Notes under the pieces: model-generated
The model's input: the letters and a program-made list of their open reading frames with translations, nothing else
Database searches by the model: none
Told to the model about the DNA's origin: nothing
NCBI GenBank assembly: GCA_026874595.1
Contig: CM049306.1
Coordinates: forward strand, 62,504,019 to 62,568,018
DNA from: Sipunculus nudus
Taxonomy: Eukaryota; Annelida; Sipuncula; Golfingiida; Sipunculidae
DNA length: 64,000 nt
Direction: 5' to 3'
Made by a program: the position numbers and the translations under genes
Shown here: positions 41,401 through 51,539 of the stretch, piece by piece
Layout of the letters: every line of letters starts with the position of its first letter
How positions within the stretch are numbered: position 1 is the stretch's first letter

Positions 41401-42396
41401 GGGTATGAGTAATGGAGACAAGTGAATCATAAACCAACTGTATAACCACATGATTTAGACTGCAATAACCCTAACTATACAATAAGTGTGTCGTCGCCAC
41501 GGACTATTTTGCTAGTGTAACCATTCTGTGCGCCAAGCTTGCCACAAGCCCAGTCAAATAAAACCAGAAAAAGACCGCCTGTGACAACAAACAAGTGCTG
41601 AAACTATCACTATCGGCACCAATAGTTCAACCGTTGTATGATCCCTGTGTAATAGTCCTAAGCAAAGTTAAAACAGAACAGATTTTTAGATAGGTGATTT
41701 ATTTCTGTTGTCAGCGTAGCTGTTATAACAGGGAACCCGTCATAATGTTAACAGGAACATGATATTGCCTTTGCTTGATTGAAAACAAGTGGAACAGCAA
41801 TCAAAAAGCCTAATTTTAAGTGTTTGAGAATGGGGCAGGTTTCTAAAATTCATAATTGATCTAAAAAGTTGACTTATGATATAATGCACAGTGTAGTGGC
41901 TGGATGAAAATATTTAATGCATATACAACCATTGATATGATATGTGGGTAGCGGAACGGTACACAACACATTTAAATCGGTACATATCATTTTTATTTTG
42001 AACTAAATAAAAAACAATATTTAAGACTATAACTCATGTACATACGATTAATCTGTAAAAGGTGAATTAAAAATTATAATACGGGTCTTTTGTTCCTAGG
42101 TCAGGCTGAAGTGGTGGTAAAACATACACCTCAGATCGGTTTGATTTGCGGATAAGTATATGTGGTACATGTATTCGTAACTCGTCCTACTACTGTAAAC
42201 GGCATATATCTTGTTTTCTCCAAAAAAGTAGTTTCAATTTGACAAAGGCAATATATTTTTCTAATCATCAAATATTCACAATTATAACATCATACGCTGT
42301 CAACTGAATTTAATCACCTTTGTGAAAAAGAGAATTCCTTGATGTCTGGCAGACAACAATTTGATATGTTTCGCTTCCTTGAAATATTTCAGAAAC
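32753..42396 (-). CDS. SAM-dependent O-methyltransferase (COMTD1/CCoAOMT-like), six exons, 5' incomplete
   Basis: I assembled this from six minus-strand exons (listed below) whose splice phases agree at every junction. Together they encode about 214 residues to a natural stop at 32,753. The protein is a class I methyltransferase of the Methyltransf_3 family, transferring methyl from S-adenosylmethionine to a catechol-like hydroxyl, usually with a divalent metal. Signatures in order: [19 protein letters not shown] (motif I, SAM loop), [36 protein letters not shown] (first metal Asp), [12 protein letters not shown] (second Asp and Asn), GRVL, and the C-terminal DGTTLAFKR. Animal COMTD1 proteins are about 260 residues, so some 45 N-terminal residues lie on exons not found here. 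Substrate unknown. The reading frame is intact, so this is probably the one live host gene in the window. Introns are large and full of repeats. Confidence 0.9.
32938..32976. repeat. (GA)n microsatellite in intron
   Basis: Uninterrupted GA dinucleotide tract of about 39 bases between the last two methyltransferase exons. Confidence 0.95.
33113..33246 (-). CDS. O-methyltransferase, exon with metal-binding motifs
   Basis: 134 bases; acceptor TTTCAG, donor GTAATG. Encodes [18 protein letters not shown] and [12 protein letters not shown], holding the conserved Asp and Asp-Asn metal ligands. Confidence 0.93.
33350..35080. repeat. 60-bp minisatellite, about 28 copies, in methyltransferase intron
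   Basis: The unit contains GTGTTAACC, GCTCTTATACCGG, TAATGTATATATGATCAGTG and TTTCCCTGTGTGGAC, and recurs at 60-base spacing. Outer copies are degenerate and have small indels; the central block 33,750-34,800 is regular. Variant pairs (ATTTTAACCCGCTCTAATACTGG against GTGTTAACCTGCTCTTATACC) recur every two to four units, showing higher-order duplication. Because 60 is divisible by 3, the plus strand shows spurious ORFs with 20-residue repeats (33,748-34,254 and 34,294-34,626). Confidence 0.95.
35413..35459. repeat. (AT)n microsatellite
   Basis: About 47 bases of alternating AT in the methyltransferase intron. Confidence 0.95.
35631..35685 (-). CDS. O-methyltransferase, 55-base exon
   Basis: A small exon that is easy to miss; acceptor ATTGTAG, donor GTTGGT. 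Encodes [18 protein letters not shown] and leaves one base that completes an Ala codon with the next exon. This fits the family pattern between the PYWREA and YDF segments. Confidence 0.88.
36014..36132 (-). CDS. O-methyltransferase, SAM-binding exon
   Basis: 119 bases; acceptor GTTGTTAG, donor GTACAG. Encodes [15 protein letters not shown] and [20 protein letters not shown], the end of motif I and the acidic residue that binds the SAM ribose. Confidence 0.93.
36653..37281. mobile_element. CCGG-rich MITE-like element
   Basis: A block of about 630 bases, far more GC-rich than its surroundings and packed with CCCGGAC, CCCGGCAG and CACGGCAGTG words. It is bounded by imperfect inverted ends: AAGCTACAGTCCCACTGAAG on the left and AAAGTACAAGTCCCATAGAGG on the right when complemented. 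No credible protein; overlapping ORFs on both strands reflect base composition. It lies in the methyltransferase intron between the exons at 36.0 and 41.3 kb. Superfamily not determined. Confidence 0.6.
37852..38253. mobile_element. MITE, about 400 bp, TIR TWAAGCTRTGTTTCCAT
   Basis: Left end TAAAGCTATGTTTCCATG and right end (complemented) TTAAGCTGTGTTTCCATT match over about 24 bases, continuing to ATCCG. The interior is rich in CGTACGTACG palindromes and repeats of GTATCCGCAAAA. No coding capacity. A related-looking GC-richer stretch with ATGCGGAATCCG words occurs at 40,480-40,680. Confidence 0.7.
39010..39250 (+). mobile_element. Probable LINE 3' end with (TTCTA)n tail
   Basis: Sequence ending GGACAATAAAGTATTATTC followed by a TTCTA pentanucleotide tract (about 39,200-39,250) looks like a non-LTR 3' tail. 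A 40-base direct repeat (TTAATCTGTAGGAYGARAYTG) occurs at 38,990 and 39,088. Confidence 0.45.
39258..40355 (+). mobile_element. Degenerate LINE (CR1/L2-like), 3' part of ORF2
   Basis: Broken frames on the plus strand spell known RT landmarks: DTQLYPSF near 39,315 (from a YADDTQLY-type box), [14 protein letters not shown] near 39,420, [11 protein letters not shown] near 39,537, [15 protein letters not shown] near 39,690 and [15 protein letters not shown] near 39,750. This is the order found in CR1/L2-group LINEs. The 3' end has GGCGCTTTGAGCGGAGCA and an (ATA/GAT)n tail at 40,303-40,352, as expected for target-primed insertion. Many stops and frameshifts; 5'-truncated. Confidence 0.75.
41065..41242. 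mobile_element. Short MITE with GGATCC-containing ends
   Basis: Ends CAGTGGTGGATCCGGGG and, complemented, CAGGGGCGGATCCAGGATTT. The interior is G-rich on the left (run at 41,083-41,099) and has CCCCTCCTTTCCGGA/CCCCTTTCCGAAA repeats. CAG-start ends suggest a hAT-type MITE. It sits beside the methyltransferase exon at 41,259. Confidence 0.6.
41259..41364 (-). CDS. O-methyltransferase, exon before motif I
   Basis: 106 bases; acceptor TTATTCAG, donor GTGAGC. Encodes [20 protein letters not shown] to AKRTLDIG; the split Gly codon joins the SAM-binding exon. A MITE begins only about 17 bases downstream of this exon. Confidence 0.92.
42318..42396 (-). CDS. O-methyltransferase, upstream exon
   Basis: 79 bases; acceptor GTGTCCAG, donor GTGATT. 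Encodes [20 protein letters not shown] then LFFTK, leading directly into the MTLEQPGS exon. It starts with the last base of a split codon, so at least one earlier exon exists and was not found. Confidence 0.7.
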
Positions 42397-42540
42397 CTGG
42401 ACACAAAAAAAATGAAAAGTCAAATAGCGTTAAAATATATAATATATATAAATAAATAAAGAAATATATATCTGTCTGTGTGTGTGTTCTTTTCAAAAGT
42501 GTTCAAGCGGTTTGTAAGGAGCTCGAGAGCATACGTTATT

Positions 42541-42544
<4 letters not shown>

Positions 42545-42588
<44 letters not shown>
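42545..42588. repeat. (AT)n microsatellite
   Basis: About 44 bases of alternating AT upstream (in gene orientation) of the methyltransferase exon at 42,318. Confidence 0.95.
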
Positions 42589-42590
<2 letters not shown>

Positions 42591-42650
42591 CTTATACATA
42601 TATCAGCTTGCCTGTTGTGAAGTCTGTGAATCAGATCCGTAAGATTTATA

Positions 42651-42732
42651 ATGTCGTACGTACGAGATAGTATGTCGTACGTACGAGATAGTATGTCTTC
42701 GTACGGGATAGTATGTCTTACGTACGAGATAA
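42651..42732. repeat. About 21-bp tandem repeat, four copies
   Basis: Unit TATGTCGTACGTACGAGATAG repeated about four times with small changes; each unit has a GTACGTAC palindrome. Confidence 0.8.
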
Positions 42733-43445
42733 TTAATTATTTCTTTATTTTATCAGGTGGCAGCAATACGCTTTCGTACTAAACGACGCTAAAACAGATA
42801 ATACACAGATGTTCGATCAGCGGGTGCGTCCAAAACTCGGCAACTAATTGTTACAGAGAAACAGAAATATATTGAAAAGATCACCGAATCTCTTGTTAGA
42901 TCACCGATCGAGATGTCCCTGCACATAACAATCACCAATTCTTGATACTATATTTATCTTAGCACTTTACAGTTCTTATAATCGTATAAATCCCAGCACT
43001 TCTCTTTTATTAACCCCATGTCTTTTTTTGGCTGTAGTGTATACACAACTGTTGACAGTGCCCACTGGAAACCTGTCTTGTTTTATTTGATATCAAGTGT
43101 CGTGTTAATTGAAGAGTTTACAGCCTCTGGTCAAAGTCTAAAACATCCACACTGAAGCGCTACTCTGTTGCCGAAGAATTCCCGAGGCGATTTGTTTGGA
43201 GTTATACGTATTATACACGTACGAACAGTGAGACTGTTATTGCATACGGAATGTAGTCTATATGGATGTTGCTTGACTGCGCTTGCCTCGCCAACATCGA
43301 CGTCATGGCACAACATGTTAGTTCGCGTTGGAATGTCACTAAACAAATGTTCATAATTCCGCAGCAGGTTCTTGGGGTCTTGTTGTTGTTGTGCGGTAAG
43401 GTGTGACAGTTTAGCATCCAGGTTTTTAAGCACGTCTGAGTTTTT

Positions 43446-44577
43446 TTACGGTACTGTACCACACTGAATGTCTATATCACACTTACAATCAGTATCTACT
43501 TTAACTGGGTCAGGGTCAGTGATTACACAATTAACAGCAGTAACATTTTGTACAACATCTGATGTGCTATTTCTGTCATAATATGGTTTCAACATGTTAA
43601 CATGGCACAGTTGTTTCTTCTTACGTCTATCTGGTGCCAACAGTATGTAATTTAAATCACTGACTTTCTTGTCAACAATGTAAGGACCAAAATACAATCT
43701 CACAAGCATTGTGTAGTTTATTGCGAAAGTCTGAGACATACTGCAGTAAACTAAGAGAATCAGGATTTTCACACAAGAGTTTTTCTTTAAGCAGTTTCAA
43801 TGGTCCGGGAACGGAGTGTCCAAAAACTAGTTCAAAGGGACTTAAACCCAAAGACTCTTGACAGGATTCTCTGACAGCAAACAACAATAGGTGGATTCCT
43901 TCATCTCAGTCTTTCTGTGTGGCATAGCAATAAGTTCTGATCATGATTTTAAAGTCTGGTGAAAACGCTCGAGGGCGCCCTGACTTTCAGGGTGGTATGG
44001 CGAAGAGCTGTACTGTTTTATACCTAGTTCAAGCATTACTTGTTGGAATAAGCCAGACATAAAATTAGACCCTTGGTCAGAGGGACGAATTTTGGTAATC
44101 CAAAAGTTGTAAAAAACTTGGTCGGAGCTTTGACAACACTTTTGGCATTAATTTTGCGCAATGGTATTGCCTCAGGGAACCTGGTAGATGCGCACATAAT
44201 TGTCAGCAAGTATTCATGTCAGATTTTGTTTTGGGCAGTGGTCCAACACAATCAACAATAATCCTACTGAATGGTTCCTCGAAAGCAGGAATAGGCCTAA
44301 GTGGGGCCTTAGGAGGATTCTGATAGGGCGTGCCTACCATCTGACATGTATGGCATGATTTACAATATGGTACAACATCTTTCCTGAGGTTAGGCCAATA
44401 GAAGTGTGTATTAACTTTCAGATAAGCTTTATTTATACCTAAATGACCAGACAAAGGAGCCTCATGTGCCATGCTTAGAACTTCACTGCGAAAGCTTTTG
44501 GGCATTACTATTTTATGTTTGACGGCCCACTCATCATCAGCGCATACATCAGGTGGTCGCCATTCACGCATAAGCAC
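43446..44577 (-). pseudogene. Integrase fragment of the antisense Gypsy copy
   Basis: 44,577-44,203 encodes the HHCC finger (HEAPLSGHLGINKAYLKV, CKSCHTC) and the start of the core (RIIVDCVGPLPKTKSD). The remainder continues through broken frames to the FGPYIVDKKVSDLNYILL module near 43,680. A deletion removes sequence before this module relative to the other copy. Confidence 0.85.
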
Positions 44578-44605
44578 TCAATTTTTGACATAGAAACAAT
44601 CTGGG

Positions 44606-44608
44606 TTC
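44606..44608. repeat. Target-site duplication TTC (left)
   Basis: TTC here and at 50,668-50,670 flank the 6.06-kb insertion. The other Gypsy copy has a single GGGTTTTGTGAC at this place, against GGGTTC|TTCTGTGAC here, so a 3-bp duplication explains the junction. Confidence 0.75.
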
Positions 44609-45645
44609 TAGTAGGTGGGTTAAGTGACTTTTGACTTCAAGTCATGATGCAAAGGTCCCCTTTGGCATAAAAGTACCCAAGGGTGATAGGAATAAATTTA
44701 TCCAAAGACACAAGTTAGGTCTCCCTTAGTATGTGAAATATATGCAAATAGCTTCTGTTACAGCTATAATGGCAAATTTTGTGTCAAAATATACATTTTT
44801 GTGGTCAAGGAATCCAGTGAAATAGGTTTCATGATTGAGGAAATAATAGTTTTCTCCTTACCATTAAAATTGGGGGTACGTTTCATAAAATATCAATGAT
44901 TTTCTTCCATCATGGTAACCTGAGACACATTTTATCTATGTGCTTAGCATAGGGAGGTATTAAACAGCCGTGAATAGACCCTGTAGACGAACATAATCCT
45001 TAGTCGACATGCATAGAGCATAAAACCACAGCAAATTTAATGCATTAACTAGAGAATGACTGGTACATGGCACTTATTTAATCTGAGTTTAGGCAGTACA
45101 CACGGTTCAATAAACCCACACACGATGCTCTATTATCAGCAAAAATACATAAGGCTTGGGTTGTGGTTTTTCCGCATGTATTGTCAGTTCATTAAATACA
45201 TTATCTGGGTAATATGGCATAAACTGACCCTTCTTGACCGCACAACATGCATGGGATTTACTTTGCAAAAACCAGAGTACCAGTATACACAGGAATGGGA
45301 AGACATTCCTGTAACAGAATTCAGTGACGTTGCCAGCTGTAGTTTCCTCTCAGTATCTAACATTTTGTTTCAACAGAATATTTTGTTTGAAACAAATCTT
45401 ATCTATCTCACGATGGCCAACCCTTAAAAGCTGATAAACATGATAAATGCCAAAAGGACAAAAGCCATCAGTCATTGACACTCTTGATTTTTATGCTTCA
45501 CAAGTTAGCTATAGGGTTTTATAGGGAAATACACGTATCCTGAAAACTGGATTCGTATTTCCATTTTTTTAAGCAACGTCAGGTAACTGAAGGAATGAGA
45601 TGGGTTGTTTTATTGTCGATGAAATTATTGTTGAAGTAATGAAGT
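44609..45645 (+). repeat. Left terminal inverted repeat
   Basis: Pairs with 49,490-50,667. Landmarks shared in inverted order: TTGACTTCAAGTCATGATGC, AGGGAGGTATTAAACAGCCG and ATTATCTGGGTAATATG. Confidence 0.85.
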
Positions 45646-47636
45646 AATAGTATTCATCCTACCTTGCAATTATGGGAACAGAATGCAAATTTAAAAAAAT
45701 TTAAGTATCATCACAAAAACTTTTAACATCTATAATTGGTTTGTATTATATTATTGTTCTTGTTATTATCTTGATAAAGACAGGGGAGCATTTCAATAGC
45801 AGTGTATATGTACCCGATGTGTGCGATTCACAGCATACAGAGCATAAAACCACAACTAAGTGATTAACATTTTTGTATTATGTGGAGAAATAATTAAACT
45901 GAATGTTATTCGAATAATATATAATTATGCTTATAATAATGATCAGATGTAATTTAATTGAACATAAGATCACACTTCCATGGTCTTGCCTCAGTAAGTT
46001 TCCCAATCGGCTACCATGATCTGGAATACAATATCTGGTTAATACCCCATACGTATTGCACGGCTTACACAGGTTTCACTATGTCACAGACAGAGTACAC
46101 AGAGGTATTGGCAGCCGTACAAGGTGGACATTAGAATTTCTTTATTGCCAACAAAAGATTATCGTCTGCTTGATCTTCAATGTACTACTTTCAGGTCTTG
46201 TGTGATGTAACCATCACATAATCTTTTTAAGATGTGCATTTGATAAAATTGGAAGCACATATTTCACAGAATCTAGCATTCTGGATAGTGAAGTCCATTG
46301 CACGAATCACATTAGTAAAAGTTCCTTATGCACAGAAAGGCAGTACTACTATCAGAGTTGTCACTGGACAGTCACAAGTTGATAAACTTGGCCAAACATT
46401 GCGTGTTAACAGACTTAGTCGAACTGCATTTGAGAATGTTTGTATACTTCTGAAGCCAAATCCTCAAACCTCTGATCTTTTAGGTTGGAATGATTCCTGG
46501 ACTTTGGTGTTTATTAATATTTATAATGAACCTAAATAACCGCCTGATATACGTTGAAATTCAAACGAGCAAGCACAACGTGTATTACAATCTTAGAAAT
46601 CTCCTTAAAAACCCAAAGGTGACCTGAAATTGCCCTACTTGCCAAATTTATCTGCAGAATATCGGAGGATGACCCTGAAAAAAACTTTGGAGCATTGTAC
46701 TTCAATGAAAACTAATGAATTGTGTGCCTAGGAATCATCACATCGTGGTACCACAGCAAAAATTAAAGAAAACGTATATCTTGCTAATAGGTTAATAAAA
46801 TGTTCAGTACTGTTAAGGTTATAGGCCCTTTGCCTTTTGAGTGATCAATCTGGGAAGTCTTGCTGACGTCAAATTAATTTTAGCCCTTTTTTTCAAGTTA
46901 GTTGTGACCAACTTTTAAAATATAACATGCACATTTTATTTAACTTATTAGCAAGATTTATTTTTTTCTGAAAAAGACAGATTATTTTTTTGATTGGAAA
47001 TGTGAGAGAATGCGCTGATGCTGTTTATCAACGTCGCCCATACCTGAAAGGGTTATACAGAGGAACAGGGGGCTGCTGGTGCGACATGACTGAATAGGAG
47101 TTGCTAAATAAGTTCATCAGAGACTACCTAACTTTGGAGAATCATTGACAAATGGACAGCTTTACAACCCTCTATAATTTTTTTTTCCACTGATGGATCT
47201 AAAAGGGTTGTTTTCTTGGTGTAAGCTCTGAACACTTATATGCTCCCAGGTACTGATAACTTAATTTGCTATGTCTGTTAGGAGTATTGTTACGGTTAAA
47301 TGACATATTATTCTCACTTACGCATTACCACGACTTGTGCATTTCCAGTTTTAAGATGTATTTTCATTGCATGATATAAGTAAATTAGTGTCTTAATCTC
47401 TTTTATATGAGGAAAGACACTACAATGCTTCTTCAATTTGGGTCTTACTGAGATGAAAATTATTTACTTCCCCATGGACATTGAACACCAGGAACATATG
47501 TGGACCAGGAGGTGACTGGATCCTCAGGGAGTACATGTGAGATCCTTCTGCCCGAGGATTATGGCTGATTTTAGGCAATGGAAAGAAACGTCTTTGGACG
47601 CAATGTTTAACTAGAATATCAGCAGAAGCTGACAAA

Positions 47637-48944
47637 AGCCCTCAGCCAAAAGAACAATTTTTAGAGGTGGTAACAGTAACAATTACTAAATATCTGTTCT
47701 CACATGGATATATATCTGTACATGTCTCAGTTATAAATTAAAAATGGAGAGGTATGTACCATGATTCATAACAATCCACCAAATGCTTCCTGAAATATAA
47801 GCTTCTAAGTTTTATTCTATTATAAGCTCTGTAACCTTGAAAAGTAGGTCAAGGTCACCCATCTTCGAACTTGACCGAGATTTTGTCCATATACATCTTC
47901 ACCAAAGAAATAAAATTCCTATTGTGAATCATTTAAGAGATATCCCGCTCACAAGGACAAAGTTGAAAAATCCAAGAAAAATTCATTAAAAATCAGAAAT
48001 TGTAGGTGGTGCCTCCAAACTCGTGCAGCAGTTACAGACCATCAGTCCCTATGACCATAGTAAGTATTGTGAAAATCCACCAAATGGTTCCTGAGAAATA
48101 AGCTTCTAAATGTTTTTTCTATAATCAGCTCTAAAACGTTGAAAAATAGGTCAAGGTCACCCATCTTCGAACTTGACCGAGATTTTGTCAATATACATCT
48201 TCACCGAAAAAATAATATTCCTACGGTGAATCCTTTTAGAGATATCCCGCTCACAAGCCCAAAGTTGAAAAATCCGATAAAAATTAAATAAAAATCAGAA
48301 ATTGTAGGTTGCGCCACCAAACTTGTGTAACAGGTACAGACTATCAGTCCCAATAATCATAGTAAGTTTTGTGAAAATCCACCAAATGGTTACTGAGTAA
48401 TAAGCTTCTAAATGTTTTTTCTATAATCAGCTCTAAAACGTAGAAAAATAGGTCAAGGTCACCCATCTTCGAACTTGACCGAGATTTTGTCTATATACAT
48501 CTTCACCGAAAAAATAATATTCCTACGGTGAATCCTTTTAGAGATATCCCGCTCACAAGCCCAAAGTTGAAAAATCCGATAAAAATTAAATAAAAATCAG
48601 AAATTGTAGGTGGCGCCACCAAACTTGTGTAACAGGTACAGACTATCAGTCCCAATAATCATAGTAAGTTTTGTGAAAATCCACCAAATGGTTACTGAGT
48701 AATAAGCATCTAAGTGTTTTTCTATAATCAGCTCTAAAATGTAGAAAAATAAGTCAAGGTCACCCATCTTCGAACTTGACCGAGATTTTGTCGATATACA
48801 TCTTTACCGAGGAAATAAAATTCTGACGGTGAATCCTTTTCAAGATATCCCGCTCACAAGGTAAAAGTTAACGGACGCCGGACGGACGGACGGACGGACA
48901 GCTTGGGTGACGACAATAGCCCATCAGCCTAAGGGCTGAGGGCT
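47637..48944. mobile_element. Nested TIR element built of 302-bp tandem repeats
   Basis: Bounded by an 11-bp inverted repeat, AGCCCTCAGCC at 47,637 and GGCTGAGGGCT at 48,934. The body is about 3.7 tandem copies of a 302-bp unit (anchor AAGGTCACCCATCTTCGAAC at 47,851, 48,153, 48,455 and 48,756). The right end carries a (GGAC)n run and GACGACAATAGCCCATCAGCC. No coding capacity. The layout resembles abundant non-autonomous elements of bivalve genomes; that comparison is from memory. Nested inside the long-TIR transposon. Confidence 0.75.
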
Positions 48945-48954
48945 AAAAAAAAAG

Positions 48955-49165
48955 AGCTAATCACTGAGAACACGGAACATAGGAGTCGAGTGGTAATAGA
49001 CTTTGATCTTTGTGCTGGCTATACCCGGGTTCAATTCCCAGGACAGCTATGAGAATAGGTGATAATGACCCTTTCCAGGTCATTAGTTTCCCCGGGTCCT
49101 CTGGCTCTATAGATTAATAAAAGGGGCAATCTCTGCCATGGGGAGTGCCTAGCATACGTTATTAT
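48955..49165 (+). mobile_element. Probable tRNA-derived SINE
   Basis: A GGGTTCAATTCCC B-box at 49,026-49,038 lies about 45 bases after an A-box-like GAGTCGAGTGGTAATAG, the spacing of a tRNA-related pol III promoter. The following sequence (CCCTTTCCAGGTC, ATTAATAAAAGGGGC) looks like a SINE body. The tRNA half does not fold cleanly, so it is not a functional tRNA gene. Confidence 0.5.
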
Positions 49166-49489
49166 AACAATTTGCAAAATCCATGTAAAGTAATAATGTT
49201 GCAATTTATCAAATTCTAAACTTTTTTAATAACATTTAGACATCACATTCAACACTTTCTGCTTTTCTGTTTTGACTGGTGCAAAAGGTTATATAGCACG
49301 GAAGTTAGATCTAAAGCCTGTTAGGCGGACTTGGCATCTCGCCTACTTGCCGTCCTTATACTTGGGTTGAAAGTTTTTATTTTTGCATCATGAACATGTT
49401 GATAATCAGTGGCGTTATTGCAAAATTTGTGAACAATACTGGATTCATTGTTATAACCTGCACCACATCCGGAACAGTCAGCACTGCCA

Positions 49490-50667
49490 CCATTACTTCA
49501 ACAATCATTTCATCCACATCTAAAATATAAGACATCTAATTCCTTCAGTTCCCTGACATTACTTGTAAAAAAATGTGAACAAAGTTTTCAGGATGGTTCC
49601 CTATGAAACCCTAAACTAATTGGCGAAGCATAAACACCATGAGTGTCAATGACTGATGGCCTTTGTGCTTTCAGCATTGATCATGTACTATTATGGGTTA
49701 GCCATCATGAGATGGATCTTGAGATAGATAAGATGTGTTTCAAGCAATATATTCTGTCGAATCAAGATGTTAGATTCTGGGAAGGAACCACAATTGGCAA
49801 ATTTATTGTGTTCTGCTACAGGAATGTCTGCCTATTCTTGTGTGTACAGGTACTCTGGTTATGTATATATCCCGTGCATGCTGTACTGTCGAGAAAGGTC
49901 ATTTTATGTCATATTACCCAGATAATGTATTACATGGACTGACAGTATGTGCGGAAAAACCGCAACCAAGACCTAATGTATTTTGCTGGTTTTATATGCA
50001 GCGATGTGTGTCGACTTATAAAACCATGTGAGGAAATAATGATACAAGACCAAGAATGTTGGTATTTCACTTTGGTATTTAATAAAGAACAAACCGTATA
50101 TCTAAGCTAACCGCATAGCCTTATTGTAATGCCTAATCTAAGATTAAGTAAGTGCCACGTACCAGTAATTCTCTAGTTAAAGCATTAAATTTGCTGTGGT
50201 TTTATGCTCTATATTTGTCGATTGCGGAATGTGTTCGTCTACAGGGTCTAATCACGGCTGTTTAATACCTCCCTATATAGATAAGATGTGTCTCTGGTTA
50301 CAATGATGGAAGAAAAACAATGATATTTAGTGAAATGTTCCTGATTAACCCAGATTTTCATGGTAAGGAGAAAACTATTGTTTTCTCAATCTTGAAATCT
50401 ATTCCATTGGATTCCTTGACCACAAAAATGTATATTTTGACACAAAAATTGTCATTATAGCTGTAACAGAAACAAGCATATGAGGTTTGGAGTATTTTCG
50501 GCGGCCATTTTGAATAATTTGCATATATTTCACATACTACGGGAGATCTAACTTGTGTCTTTGGATAAATTTATTTCTATGGCCCTAAGGTACATCTATG
50601 CCAAAGGGGACCTTTGCATCATGACTTGAAGTCAACAGCCTATTTTATGCACTTAACCCACCCACTA
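49490..50667 (-). repeat. Right terminal inverted repeat
   Basis: Inverted partner of 44,609-45,645, slightly longer because of insertions, including about 50 bases near 50,480-50,530 absent from the left repeat. Confidence 0.85.
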
Positions 50668-50838
50668 TTCTGTGACAGCTCATCTTTAGAAACTGCCCTG
50701 GGAAACAAACATGAAATATCAGGGTACTTATGCTCTTTCGTGATAAGTTCTGACCTTGAGAATGCTGCATCCTGTACGGGCGAGTCATTAGACGAGTCAC
50801 TAGTGACTCCCAGAGTGTTATTATCTGAACCATTATCC

Positions 50839-51400
50839 TCATGTGTGTTTTTTGGCCATAGATCTAGTTACAGCACATGAAGGATACAAACCAGGAATTT
50901 CCTCACTTTCCGGATCAGTGTCCTGATCAGGTGACGGCTTTTCTGTCACTATTGGTACAGGGTGTACTTTATCACCTGCAACATCATTGCCTTGTAGCAA
51001 GTGAATTCCCTTAAAGGGTAAAGTAGTTCTTATGCCCACAGTAATATTCCCAGAAATCAAATCTGACTTTAAATGGATACTGTGAAGCGGAACTGAAGTG
51101 TGCCTGTCTGAAAACACACCATTAACAAGTGCATGTGCACCAGTAAAGGACCTATTAGAAAATGGCAAAGTGTTTGAGTCTGGCCTGAAACAGTGTCCGT
51201 CAAAATTCTAACAGGGGTAGAATCTGAAAAATCACTTGAAATCGATACAAAACCATCATATATGAATGGCTCGAATAACTCCATTTCAGAGTCAAGAGAG
51301 GAATCTACTACCTCAACCTCATCAAACAAAGAACTGACATTGAAGCTGTCAGTCATATACCCTGTTTCAGAATCATCCAAGGGATCTACATCCTTATCAT
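50839..51400 (-). pseudogene. Protease region of the antisense Gypsy copy, active site changed
   Basis: The acidic linker (SSLFDEVEVVDSSLDSEMEL) leads to RILTDTVSGQT near 51,200. The catalytic DTG found in the other copy is DTV here because GGT has become GTT, and a frameshift follows. The C-terminal part continues in another frame from 51,168 to 50,839. Confidence 0.85.
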
Positions 51401-51539
51401 CAAACTCCTCATGGGAGTCAACAGAGGAATTTTCCTCAGCAGAAACAAACTTTTGTTTGTCATAAGAGGACCTGGCCTCATTTGAAATACTTTCGTAAGA
51501 GTCATAAAAGGACTTAGCCTCATTTAGAGAATACTCCTC

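Larger units (their letters stand above)
44609..50667. mobile_element. DNA transposon, 6,059 bp, with TIRs of about 1.1 kb
   Basis: Inserted in the antisense Gypsy copy with a 3-bp TTC duplication. The outer ends read TAGTAGGTGGGTTAAGTG and, complemented, TAGTGGGTGGGTTAAGTG. Alignment by eye continues with small indels for about 1,040 bases on the left (to 45,645) and 1,180 on the right (from 49,490). The interior carries only short ORFs (such as 46,234-46,539, plus) with no transposase motif I recognise, plus a nested TIR element and a probable SINE. It is probably non-autonomous or decayed. Superfamily unassigned: a 3-bp duplication occurs in several groups (for example CACTA/CMC, Academ, Zator), but the ends are not CACTA. 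Confidence 0.88.

Noticed and set aside
41188-41451. 87-codon minus-strand ORF as a separate small gene
   Set aside because: It runs through intron, the 41,259-41,364 exon and a MITE; only the exon part is coding.
45056-46539. ORFs of 123 and 101 codons inside the long-TIR transposon as transposase
   Set aside because: No catalytic motif; the first lies in the inverted repeat and is not conserved as an ORF in the opposite copy.
49010-49045. Functional tRNA gene
   Set aside because: The B-box is present but the acceptor and D arms do not pair; better explained as a SINE.
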